Positions 50,401 through 59,609 of a stretch of DNA of 64,000 nt are shown here, piece by piece; position 1 is the stretch's first letter, and every line of letters begins with the position of its first letter. The notes below the pieces were generated by a model, which saw nothing but the letters and a program-made list of their open reading frames with translations, was not told the DNA's origin and made no database searches. The stretch is from Bombyx mori (taxonomy: Eukaryota; Arthropoda; Insecta; Lepidoptera; Bombycidae). The stretch covers positions 5,146,001 through 5,210,000 of the forward strand of contig NC_085116.1 of the NCBI RefSeq assembly GCF_030269925.1. Direction: 5' to 3'. The translations under genes were made by a program, and so were the position numbers.

Positions 50401-53400
50401 CTTACAAAATATTTACATATTTCGTATATTTTAAACATATAAAATCTAGGTTAGCTGTTGCATGTCGTGATGACCTTGCGAGATTATAATCGTAATTATT
50501 TCGCTTTTAAAGAAATCGTATTAATTAATTATTGTTCGATGTTTGTTTTTGGTCAGATTATCTTAACCTGGCGACATCCACCAAATCGAACTTCTACTCT
50601 CAAGCGCTAGAGTTAAATTATCCTACGACTGAAAGGCCCAATAGCTGTGGGCCGGCTCAGCGTCCTGCAGTGGCAAGGTGAAAGATATTCTCCAAAATAA
50701 CTCCAATACAAAACGCTTCAACCTGCTCCGCGGCTGCCTCGAATGTTTTACATTTCATCTAAAGTTATCGTTTCAATTCCAACATGCCCTCCAATCCGTA
50801 AGCTGAAGTACGGCAATTTCATCATTTTTTTTATTGCTTACAGGCCACCTGGTGTTAAGTGGTTACTAGAGCCCGTAGACATTTACAACGTAAATGCGCC
50901 ATCCACCTTGAGATATAAGCTCTAAGGTCTCAAGTATAGTTACAACGGCTGCCCCGCCCTTCAAACCGAAACGCGTTACTGCTTCACGGCAGTTATAGGC
51001 TCCTGACTTATCTAAGAAAAGTCGTAAATCAAACCAGAATTTTGGATATGAAGATCATCTAACGGCCCGTCCCAATTGAGTCACCGTGCTCATTCATCTG
51101 TCATTAATGTTCTGTCTTACTGGGTAGAATAACTGCTGTAGCAATGCCGTTGAGAATCATTGCCGATTCAGAGACATTTAAAGATTGAATGTCAAGGTTT
51201 ATAGCACAGTTAGCATACAAGAAACACTGTGTGAATTTCGCGTCAGTCCCGATCCTCCCGATCCATTAACTCTGCTTTTATGTACCACAAGAACCGGTCA
51301 CCGTCCTCGTCGAAACCGTCACTTGCTATGAAGGACTCGACGAGCGAATTAGCCCATAGACACAGCCCACTGAGTTTCTCGCCGGATCTTGTCAGTGGGT
51401 CGCGTTTCCGATCCGGTGGTAGATTCTGCGAAGCACTGCTCTTGCTAGGGCCAGTGTTAGCAACACTCCCGGTTTGAGTCCCGTGAGCTCCACCTACGTG
51501 TTAGGGTGAAGCTGAAATAGCCTCTCAAGGCTATCAGCTTAGATAGGGGAAAAAACAAGTGTGAATTTCAATAATCACTGTAAATCCCACTACCGGAAAA
51601 CTAAATTTATTTTCCGCCCCAACATACGAAGTAGCACAAAAACACAACGTTGGTAAATAATTAACCAAAACTGTTTGCATTCTTCAAAAGTAAGAGCAAA
51701 CAGTTTATTTCAAAATTAACATTGAAAATGACATTGAACTGTGAATTCTTTTTTTTTTAATTATAATGGCCAATTAACATATTCCGTTTTATTTATTAGC
51801 ATGTGCGTAATTCATTTAAATAATTAAACTTGTTTCTTGAATTGGGTAAAGTAAAGAACTCTATTTTAGTGCAAAAGTAAACTGTTTACAATCTTTTCAG
51901 CTAAAGACCTGCATTTTTGGGAACCAATACGCTAACTAAAACTTTAGTTGATTGTCGTATTTATTATCATATTAGACTTAATGAAGAAAAGTTGTTACTG
52001 GTGGTAGGACGTCTTGTGAGTCTGCACGGGTAGGTACCACCACCCTGCCTATTTCTGCCGTGAAGCAGTAATGTGTTTCAGTCTGAAGGGTAGGGCAGCC
52101 GTTGTAACTATACTAAGATCTTAGAACTTATATCTAAGGGTATAAATGTAAGGGTGGGTGGCGTATTTACGTTGTAGATGTCTATGGGCTCCAGTAACCA
52201 CTTAACACCAGGTGTGCTGTGAGCTCGTTCACACATCAAAGCAATAAAAAATTAAATAAAAGTACGATAGTTGTATTTAAATCAACTAACAGATTTTACT
52301 GATAGAATAGTTTAAAGTTTTAGTAGAGATCCTCTCTTAGTAGAGATGCTCGATTCCATTACAAATGAAAAAACTGTGAGTAAGGTAAATGATCACACAA
52401 CGATTGCTTGATCATTTTAATTCCTAATAATAAAGATGCAATATCGAAAATTACTTTCAAATATTACATTAGTCGTGCCTTGCGGTTGGTTTCACCTGCG
52501 CTCAATTTTAAATCCAGAATGTATGCAACGCGTTTTGATATTCCCGGCTTAGCAAAGCTTACACCACTCCCTCTTCCATAAACTACCAGTCAATTTGTAG
52601 ATTTTTTGGTGTGTAAATTCACGACTCGTCAAACACACTTGATTGAGTGACAAACATACAAACTTTCACATGTAAAATATACTAATATATAATATAAACC
52701 GAGAGTCTTAAGCTCAATTCCCAAGTCAGTCAAATTAATAAGTCAATTTGCTCTTTGTGGGAAATATATAGATTATATTTAAAGGTATTTAATTATATTT
52801 TTCAGTCTCTGTTTCGCAACTACAAAGAACCCTAGTTGGGGGCCAGATGACAAGTCACACTTGTCCCCATTTATTATTTTTATTTCAACCCACAGACATC
52901 CACTCCTGGCAATGGGCCTCCCCAAGGCTCGCCGCAATAACAGTTCCAGCGCAAGGTACTCGGTACTCAACTAATTACTGTTAGCAGACGGTCACATCAT
53001 GATTATCTCTTTTATTTTTCTCCACCTTATCCCACTAGGTAGGGTCGGCACAGTTAATTTTTTCTTCCATTTTCTTCTATCAGCCGTCATCTCAACACTC
53101 ACTCCTCTCATATCGTCATTCACACACTCCATCCACGTCTTCTTCAGTCGACCTCTTCCCCCTCTACCTTGCACTATCATTTCCATACATCTCCTAGTCA
53201 CATGCATCTTCTATCTGCGCATCACATGTCCATACCACGCTAACCGTCCGCTCATCATGATTCCCGCAATTCTTAGGAGTTCGTCGGCCCACATCACGAT
53301 AGACCTACTCAGGCTGCGCTTTCCAGTACGCAATCTCCATACGAGAACTTTTCAGCGCCAGCAGTAATTGTGTGCAGTGCAGTGTTCTTCGAGCAATTTG

Positions 53401-56400
53401 CTCGGCCCAATACCAAATCAGTCTGGCAAGATCTTGTTATTGTATAATAACATCCATATCCATTATTCTGTTATACGTAGGTACTACCACACTGCCTATT
53501 TCTTCATTTCGGTTTTGAAGCTGAACTAGTCGTTGTACTGTAAAGACTGAGTCTTAGAACTCATGTCTCAAGATGGCATTGTAGGCATTACTTAAAGATT
53601 CAGCATTTCGTAGACACCAACCTCGTCTTTTTCGCTGACCACTTACACCAGGTGGGCCGTGAGCTCGTCGCCCCATATTAGCAACAAAAAATAATAAATA
53701 CATACATACATATTTACTAACAATCACGCCACGTTAACTGGTCCCGTGATAAGTTCGTAAAGAACTTGTGTTACAGGTACCAGATAACGGAAATAAATGT
53801 AAGATTTTTATTATACACGTACATATATTTAATATACATCCATAACCCTGGAAAAGACATTTATATTTATCATACAAATATCTTCCCTTGGCGGGATTCG
53901 AACCCGCGACCCCCTTGTATAGTGACCATATCACTTACCACTACACCAGACGGTCGTTAAAACCGTTAAAAACATATGCTCACGAATAATTTATAATTCA
54001 CTTAACCAGATAGAACGTGCGTGTTTCTTTACGTACTATCATAGCCAGGATAGAATAAACTTAATGTGAGCTACAAATTTCCAGTACTAAAAGTGAAATT
54101 AAAATGAAACCGGTTCTCAGTCGACCTTAAACTTAAGCTGCGGACTAGCGCGTGAATCGGTTGCCTTTCTCCTCTCTCGCAATTACAGAGAAAATAATAA
54201 CAATTTTAAAAATGACTGTTGTTTCCGTTAGGCTTTGCAATATTCCTATTTTTTATTGCAGTAGATTGGTGGACGAAGTCCCATCCCGCCAGGTATTACG
54301 TGAGTATCAGGGTTTAAAGGCGACGTTAATGTAGACGAAATACTAAATCTCTGAATATTACCACAGATTACTACCCTAGTACTTATTAGGCTTTCTTACG
54401 ACACGTGTTCCTTGCACTTTCCTGCCGCCAAGCAATAATGTATTCCAACTTGAACAGTAAAAATTGAGATTTAAGCTTGATGTCACAAGCTGGGTGGCCC
54501 ATTCGTTTTCTGAACTCTATGGGCCCTGGATGAGGTATAAACGATCTAAATTGCGGTACCTACCCTTGCGGTCTTACAATATGTCATTCTTAGAAGCTAC
54601 TCAATACCAGACGAGCTAACCCGAAGCAAAATAAAATTCTTAAACCTATAATAATTAATTACTTTAGCAAAACTGATTGACAAAGTCAATTCTACTCTTA
54701 GAAAGTTGTGATAGAAAGGTCGCAATGTATCGAAGAATTAAACACGTAACAAAAAGTACTGATGTGGTTGAAATGTGCTCTTAATAGTGCGTCTTATGCA
54801 ATATTTTCTAATTTACACTCACCGGTTGCATCATAGACACAAAAAACATGACTATACTATTTTATGTAGTTCCAAATTGAATGAAATCACGTATCAGATT
54901 TACACTTTGTTTTCCACGCCGAGCAATGACGGCATGCTGTTTAAGCAGTGCGTTAAAAATTAACATATTAATATATTTCGGTAATACGCGAGGACAGTTA
55001 ATTACAACATAAAATAATGTTTTTCATGCTACACATTATTCGAGGGTTTAGAAATCACGACAAAATAATTAGTTAATTAATAAATACTCTGTGAAACTCT
55101 TTGTGAATCTGGGTCATGAAGCTATGTTAACAAAACAAAGTATGTATTATACTTAGCTAATTCTTAACCTTAACATACCGAGAAAACTAATGCCGCATGA
55201 CGCATTTTTTGATCATAATATTTTGATGTTAGTTTTCAAAGTAATCTACATCTAGTTTAGACTTCGGTGTTCCATAATTTATGATAAAATATGGAAGCAG
55301 TTTACTTATTAACCCTTAAAACTGTTAAACTTCTATTATACCTTCTATCATATATCTTCTATTATGTATATTCTATTATATCTTCTATTATATCAATCAA
55401 ATCATTTTTTGATTCATTAAAAAATGAATTTCTGCGTGTTTCTTTGCTAGTGATTTTACATGCGGAACCTTTACCGTACTCCCAGAGGTCTGTGTTGACG
55501 AAAACAAAATACGCTTGTACTTAGACATTGTAAATGTAACTTACCCGGATACAGTTGAACCTTTCTCGTGGATACAGGCTTGACTGGTTCTCCGTCGGTG
55601 GCAATGATCACAACATCGTGTTTATCAATGCTCATTACAATGGGACATTCAATAGCAATTGCGTTAATAAGCCTCAATCTGTACGCGTAGTCTGGTAGTA
55701 CGAAGAATCTGAAAAAAGCCAATTGTGTAGAGAAAGAGAAATCAGAAAAAATTTAAAAGTCGTTACTCGTCTAAACTTTAAGTCAAAGAGTATTGAACAA
55801 AATCCTCAAAAACATCATGCCAAAGTTTGTTGTTGGATTTTTTATTGCCTTTGGAGGCAGACGAGCATAATAGGCCCTTCTAATGGTGAATTGTTACTGT
55901 CGGTCTTGGATGTTAGCAACGCCAGGTACAAAGCCAAGCCGCTGCCTATACTTTTGCTGGACTTTCACTCAACAACAAAGATACACATTAGTTTCTGATA
56001 TATTTAAATAGTTAACACGCATGGAAATAATATTACTTTTATAAAACACAAATTTACACGTATTTTATTCTTTAAATTAATAATAAGAACAAGGCGGGTG
56101 ATAGTATAGAGCATGTTCAGTAGTTTAATGAACATATTTTACTATAATACGTACTTAGAACTTTCTTCATTGCCATTCACAATTAGAGAATACGGTTTCA
56201 AACGACTTAAGTCTTCGAGATTCCCGGTAATGAAGTGATCGAATTTGGCGGCAATAAGAACCGTTGTTTCTTCGCTCCTGTCATAATCATACAAATTCGA
56301 ATGAGCCTCCAGAGGTTGAGGTTGATTGACTATCAGAGACCCGTACAGTCCATCGCTTTGATGAGTAACTGGAAAAAGAAATAGACAGAACTGGAAATAG

Positions 56401-58333
56401 ATTGATAATGGCAACTCTAAAACCCGACAATTCGTTTATGCTGATCTATGTTCAATCACTAAAAATATAAAAGGTACAAATAATGATTCATTATATACAA
56501 ATGAATCGAAAGCCTTATGCATATCTAGATACGGACTGGTGGGTTTTGATGAAACTTCTTGTGTTCACAAAACTGGAGCCAGAATGAACTAAAAATTCAC
56601 ATTTTTTCCCTGCACTAGCTGACCCCGCAGACTTGGTAGTGCCTCATCGATAAATCAAAAGACCTAAACTTTTGTATAAAATAAACTTAAAACAAAGAAA
56701 AGGAATCCGTCCGACGGGAGACACATCAAAGGGAAAACAAAATTGTTAGTTTTATTTAATTCCGAGCATTTTCATATTTAACTACCTTTTAAACCTTCTC
56801 TGGACTTCCAATAATACAAATAATTCAAGACCAAAATTAGCCAAATCGGTCCAGCCGTTCTCGAGTTTTAACGAGACTAACGAACAGCAATTCATTTTTA
56901 AATATATAGATAGATAATAATAATAATAATCTGTATAAGCTGAGCTCTCATTTTAACTAAACGTACTTCCAGATGCTGACCAGACATACCAGTTGTTTTA
57001 TTTATTCTAAACTAGCAACCCACCCTCGCTTCGCTTCGGAAACTGTAATTTATTATTGATTTCAATGACTATATTATAATGGATGTTATTATACATACAA
57101 ACCTTCCTCTTCAATCACTCTATCTATTAAAAAAACCGCATCAAAATCCGTTGCGTAGTTTTAAAGATTTAAGCATACATAGGGGCAGATACTGGGACAG
57201 AAAAAACGAATTTGTTTTATACTATGTAGTGATTAACGCGGACGAAGCCATGCTATTCGATCGTGCTAACGAGCATAGAAATTAACGTAGATATCATTAT
57301 AATGTACTGATATGACGTATTTTGTTTACCTAATGTTTCATTTAATTGTATGAAAATGCCGGTAGTATTAAAGTCGTAAAACTACGGAGAGTTGTGCTTA
57401 ACTATTTTCGACCAGAAATTTTTAGTTTTTTTTTATTGCTTAGATGGGTAGACGAGCTCACAGCCCACCTGGTGTTAAGTGGTTACTGAAGCCCATAGAC
57501 ATCTACAACGTCAATTCGCCATCCATCTTGAGATATAAGTTCTAAGGTCTCAGTATGAGTGGCGGCATTCAAATCGTAGTATGAATGGGTCACGACGTGG
57601 ACACTGTGGACTTCTTCTGGTTTTCTAAAGGTGTAACAAGAATACTTACTACTGCCTTATTTCGTTGGAGAAGAATTAAAGAACTACCATTACCTGAGTC
57701 TGCATGATAGAAGAAAGTACCAGGAGACGAAGCCCTGAAAGCGTATTTGTATGTCATTCCGTAACTTATGGGACATTGTGTTATCATAGGAACACCATCC
57801 ATATAAGGTGTTCCTTTTTGTTCTATACCATACCAATGAATCGCTAGATCCTGGCCCGGGATTCTGTTGGTCACTTCCACTATTATTATATCATTGACGC
57901 AAGCGACAATTGGAGGTCCCGGGATTAATCCATTCATGGTTAGTGCAGGAGTTCCATCTTCCATTATGGATGGTTCGATATTAATTTTGTACTGACATCG
58001 TCTCGGTTTCACGTTGAACTTGCAAGGTCGGTGACACGATCGATCTACATAATTAATATATAAATTAAAAACTTAAACAATCAGCTCAAAATGTACACAT
58101 ACTATAATATACTTTATAAGATTATGTTAATTCATTCCAAAAAAATAAGCTTTGTAGACTATCATATATTATATTTGTAGTTAAACTAGAAATTGAATTA
58201 CAAACAAACCCGTATTCTTGGTGGTGTCTTCAAAAAGGAGGTTCGTCGCCATCGGAGCGAAACTCTCCAACGATGCTTTTCCATTATTACTGATGTTAAT
58301 AAAAATAAATAAACAAAAAATAAACACTTTCAT
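44411..58333 (-). CDS. MCORP: Multicopper-oxidase-related protein lacking most copper ligands, 594 aa
   Basis: Nine exons, all GT-AG and in phase: 58333-58210, 58044-57694, 56368-56155, 55708-55545, 48972-48824, 47370-47163, 45957-45757, 45131-44993, 44645-44411 (tag). Residues 1-19 are a signal peptide, so the protein is secreted. The fold is that of a three-domain laccase (LIPGPPIVACVND, PISYGMTYKYAF, SDGLYGSL, LRLINAIAIECP, ATDGEPVKPV, KDTISVPNKGFVIVRI). Copper motifs are broken: HWH is HWY (111-113), HxH is HAD (155-157), HPxHxHG is YTFHMHG (478-484), and HCHxxxH is ECRACSV (551-557). Five or so ligands remain of eleven, so oxidase activity is very unlikely. Insects have a conserved, essential MCO-related protein (MCORP) defined by missing copper ligands; orthology is my inference. 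Introns are packed with Bm1 and a solo LTR. Confidence 0.88.
45200..45305. repeat. Short interspersed repeat fragment (ggaggcaaacgagc family)
   Basis: 'tttttttattactattggag' followed by 'gcaaacgagcttacgg' and 'taagttgctactgttgctc' resembles the segment at 55838-55965. Both lie in MCORP introns; element class not resolved. Confidence 0.45.
45508..45741 (-). repeat. Bm1 SINE abutting the MCORP exon 7 splice donor
   Basis: Reverse-orientation Bm1 body from 'ttttattgtttagatgggtg' to 'ctcacaagaggtcctaccac'. Its edge lies only ~15 bp from the donor of exon 7 (GT at 45755-45756), on the same strand as the gene. Confidence 0.88.
46280..46715 (-). repeat. Bm1 SINE, near full length with tRNA-like head, MCORP intron 6
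   Basis: Poly-T and 'attgcttagatgggtggac' on the left. The tRNA-like head lies on the right ('gggcttcgaacaccgg', 'cctttaggccacgacgactt'). A segment after 'gagctcacag' is deleted. Confidence 0.85.
46841..47035 (+). repeat. Strongly diverged Bm1-like fragment
   Basis: Weak Bm1 order: 'gtgagccagcacggggtaaat', 'tttaaggcgaagtagttttgc', 'tttcaaggagatggcg', 'aacatctggtaggccgtgaac'. Old copy in MCORP intron 6. Confidence 0.45.
47430..47785 (+). repeat. Strongly diverged SINE-like segment
   Basis: 'ttcattgaagggtgagacgac', 'caaatctcaagatgagtggag' and 'atgtctatgggct' occur in Bm1 order but diverged. It lies in MCORP intron 5. Confidence 0.45.
48078..48745 (-). repeat. Bm1 SINE interrupted by an unidentified ~350-bp segment
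   Basis: Bm1 tail side at 48078-48165 ('ggggtggacgagctttctgcc') and head side with tRNA-like part at 48520-48745 ('gagattcgaacaccgttgc', 'cctctaggccacgatgactt'). Between them (about 48166-48519) is a GC-richer foreign stretch I do not recognise. It replaces about 110 bp of Bm1 middle, so this may be more than a simple insertion. The right end is ~80 bp from MCORP exon 5. Confidence 0.65.
48973..49485. other. MCORP intron 4, nothing recognised
   Basis: No exon or known repeat. A minus-strand open frame at 49163-49381 has no family resemblance. Confidence 0.4.
49486..49872 (+). mobile_element. Solo LTR of an LTR retrotransposon, MCORP intron 4
   Basis: 387 bp bounded by the perfect inverted repeat tgttacgc...gcgtaaca. 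It contains the parts of an LTR in order: TATA box (gctataaaagc at ~49659), an arthropod initiator-like 'cagtcagtt' about 25-30 bp on, and a poly(A)-signal-like stretch (ctctttatttatcc) near the end. No second LTR or internal region occurs nearby. The flanks ctat/atat may be a decayed 4-bp target duplication. Confidence 0.78.
49930..50075 (-). repeat. Bm1 SINE, tail half, MCORP intron 4
   Basis: 'ttatttcttagatggctgg', 'gtggttactggagcccatag' and 'ccaccttgagatacaagttc' in reverse orientation. Confidence 0.85.
50825..51003 (-). repeat. Bm1 SINE, tail half, MCORP intron 4
   Basis: Poly-T and 'attgcttacaggccacctgg' through 'ctgcttcacggcagttatagg'; lacks the first ~25 bp after the tail and the tRNA-like head. 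Confidence 0.85.
51280..51550 (+). repeat. LINE 3'-tail repeat (Jockey-like, second subfamily)
   Basis: 'ctgagtttctcgccggatct', 'gcgaagcactgctcttgct', 'gtgagctccacctacgtg' and 'gctgaaatagcc', ending 'ggggaaaaaac'. Same family as 315-495 and 9070-9172; MCORP intron 4. Confidence 0.65.
51998..52250 (+). repeat. Bm1 SINE body, MCORP intron 4
   Basis: 'ctggtggtaggacgtcttgtg' to 'gctcgttcacacatcaaagca' with A-rich end; contains a small internal duplication around 52138-52152 (aagggt...aagggtgggtgg). Confidence 0.88.
52883..53420 (-). mobile_element. RTE-type LINE relic, split by a nested element
   Basis: On the minus strand 53420-53263 reads WRLRTGKRSLSRSIV, MWADELLRIAGI, corresponding to the RTE C-terminal 'rtGrR..grP..RW.DdL..vAG' block. 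After the nested insertion, 52990-52883 continues with the 3' end 'ggagtggatgtctgtgggttg'. Same class as 5061-5390. Confidence 0.65.
52995..53262 (-). mobile_element. 5'-truncated LINE copy nested in the RTE relic, 10-bp target duplication
   Basis: The element (53005-53252) is flanked by exact catcatgatt at 52995-53004 and 53253-53262. The minus-strand frame is still open for 71 codons: MHVTRRCMEMIVQGRGGRGR, KKTWMECVNDDMRG, then DRRKWKKKL. It is a LINE C-terminal end and not a host gene. It is highly similar to 22444-22708. Confidence 0.8.
53474..53690 (+). repeat. Diverged Bm1 SINE body, MCORP intron 4
   Basis: 'taggtactaccacactgcc', 'gactgagtcttagaactcatg' and 'ccaggtgggccgtgagctcg', ending in an A-run. 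Confidence 0.7.
53700..53958 (-). repeat. tRNA-derived SINE (second family), MCORP intron 4
   Basis: On the minus strand the head (53955-53885) is tRNA-like, with an A-box region tggtgtagtggtaagtg and a perfect B-box-type 'gcgggttcgaatcccgcc'. The acceptor-stem 5' strand (gaccgtc) has no complement downstream, so it is not a functional tRNA. A ~190-bp body follows, ending in (atgt)n-like repeats. Confidence 0.7.
54250..54545. repeat. Two strongly diverged Bm1-like fragments, opposite orientation
   Basis: About 54250-54345 resembles reverse Bm1 tail ('tattgcagtagattggtggac'). About 54418-54540 resembles forward Bm1 ('ctgccgccaagcaataatg', 'aagctgggtggcccattcg', 'ctatgggccctgg'). Confidence 0.45.
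54546..55544. other. MCORP intron 4, with short tandem repeat
   Basis: Imperfect tandem array of a ttctattatat-like unit at about 55331-55398; otherwise nothing recognised. Confidence 0.5.
55838..55965. repeat. Short interspersed repeat (ggaggcagacgagc family), MCORP intron 3
   Basis: 'ttttttattgcctttggagg', 'cagacgagcataataggccc', 'gttagcaacgccagg' and 'gccaagccgctgccta'. Related to 45200-45305. Class unknown. Confidence 0.5.
56615..56910 (-). mobile_element. Non-autonomous Helitron-like element, full length, MCORP intron 2
   Basis: On the minus strand it starts tctatatatttaaaaatg and ends ggggtcagctag, followed by t. Same family as 9915, 18276 and 25576. Two bases of host TA-like context are compatible with Helitron insertion between A and T. 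Confidence 0.65.
57012..57232 (-). mobile_element. Second Helitron-like element, MCORP intron 2
   Basis: On the minus strand it begins tcactacatagtataaaac and ends cgaagcgagggtgggttg, ctag, then t. Internal 'tccgttgcgtagttttaaag'. The open frame through it is incidental. Confidence 0.55.
57425..57562 (-). repeat. Bm1 SINE, tail third, MCORP intron 2
   Basis: Poly-T, 'attgcttagatgggtagacg', 'ggttactgaagcccatagac', 'gatataagttctaaggtct'. Lies ~130 bp downstream of the exon 2 donor. Confidence 0.85.
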
Positions 58334-58616
58334 TATGGGCACAACACTACGCCTTTCTAACGAATTGACGTAAAAACATTACATTAAACACGAGTGATTC
58401 TCGGTGTGAGCCGAGGCAAACTGGCTTGAGCCCACAGAACACTATTACTTCTAGCGAAGCTTGAGCCTCCGCGCTGTTTCTCTGCCACAGAAACCAAATT
58501 CAGCTCTTTCACTTAACGTTTCCTCAGTAAGTATCGCGTATTGAAATATTGTTGGAAATTTAACAGTTGTGGTAATGGTTCACAGGTTGTTTTACAGTCA
58601 TTTTAAATATATAGCA
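58334..58616 (-). promoter_or_regulatory. Immediate upstream region / 5' UTR of the MCORP-like gene
   Basis: Lies 5' of the start codon (cat at 58331-58333). No convincing TATA box. It contains a short imperfect palindrome around 58401-58419 (ctcggtgtgagccgag). Promoter position is inferred only from gene orientation. Confidence 0.4.
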
Positions 58617-59609
58617 TATCTGACAAATCCTAGCTAAAACAACTTTTACTTGCTTCCGCATTCAAACTGATTTGGAATTCAAAGCACGAGGACTTTTGAG
58701 ACCTATAAAAAACAAAGAAGAGTAGCACTAAATGTTATATTAATCCTCTTTGTGCTATTTAATTGAATTTTTTTTTTGATAATCTGCGTTTTATTCCGAA
58801 AATGAATTGAATGAGGACTTTTTGGCGGGAACGCGAGGAGTGAAGTTGTGTGATTTGTTTTATTTTGTCTATTTAGTGTTTCTTCAGGTTTAAATGTGTA
58901 ATAATGGTGGTTTATTAACTGTTTAATATCTGTGAAAGTGCACAAATGTGGGAAAATGAAACAAAGCTGCTGGACGTAACTTCTCAGGTTCCTCCAAAAA
59001 GTCCACTGAAAAAATCTCAGTAAATGACCACCATTTTACTGCGATTATATTTCATCCCATATCATTTAATTTCATTAAATTTCATTCCAGTTGATTAATG
59101 TCTCAAATTAATCATCTTCATTTCATTTCACTCCATATTATCATTTTTCATAAAATTAAGAATATAAAGTAAAATAAGACATGACTTAAAGGTCTTAGTT
59201 ACCAGGTCATAAAATCTCTTAAAAAAAAAAAAAAAAAAAGAATTGAATGACAATCTGTTGACAGACTGCTTTATTATGAATGACAGCCGGCAAGTCTGCA
59301 ACCCAAATTGTCCAAAAGTCACATTGCCGGCTTTGATAATAGTCGACTCATATATCGTATCTGACAAATCCTAGCTAAAACAATTTTACTTGCTTCCGCA
59401 TTCAAACTGATTTGGAATTCAAAGCACGAGGTCGTTTGAGGCCTATAAAAAACAAAGAAGAGTAGCACTAAATGTTATATTAATCCTCTTTGTGCTATTT
59501 AATTGAATTTTTTTTTTGATAATCTGCGTTTTATTCCGAAAATGAATTGAATGACAATCTGTTGACAGACTGCTTTATTATGAATGACAGCCGGCAAGTC
59601 TGCAACCCC
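58617..59609. repeat. Tandem duplication of a 252-bp unit, first copy split by retroposon
   Basis: Unit 1 = 58617-58814 plus 59251-59304; unit 2 = 59358-59609, both starting tatctgacaaatcctagcta and ending gccggcaagtctgcaaccc. Unit 1 is interrupted at the motif gaattgaatga by retroposon family C. A 53-bp spacer separates the units. Starts ~280 bp upstream of MCORP. Confidence 0.88.
58804..59250 (+). mobile_element. Short retroposon family C, copy 3, with 11-bp target duplication
   Basis: The element (58815-59239) is flanked by gaattgaatga at 58804-58814 and 59240-59250, and ends in a ~19-A tail. The empty site survives in the second duplicate unit. This is the best-preserved insertion of the three in the window. 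Confidence 0.88.

Noticed and set aside
52992..53207. Possible 71-aa host protein
   Set aside because: C-terminal end of a LINE polyprotein, flanked by a target-site duplication.
53885..53955. tRNA gene on the minus strand
   Set aside because: T-arm and A/B boxes are good, but the acceptor stem does not pair and a SINE body follows; it is a tRNA-derived SINE head.
44411..58333. The MCORP-like gene as a pseudogene
   Set aside because: All nine exons are in phase with good splice sites and no stop or frameshift over 594 codons; only the copper ligands are lost.
58701..58945. 80-aa open frame shared with copies at 13941 and 15905
   Set aside because: It lies in retroposon family C and adjacent duplicate DNA; frames differ in length between copies and show no protein family.
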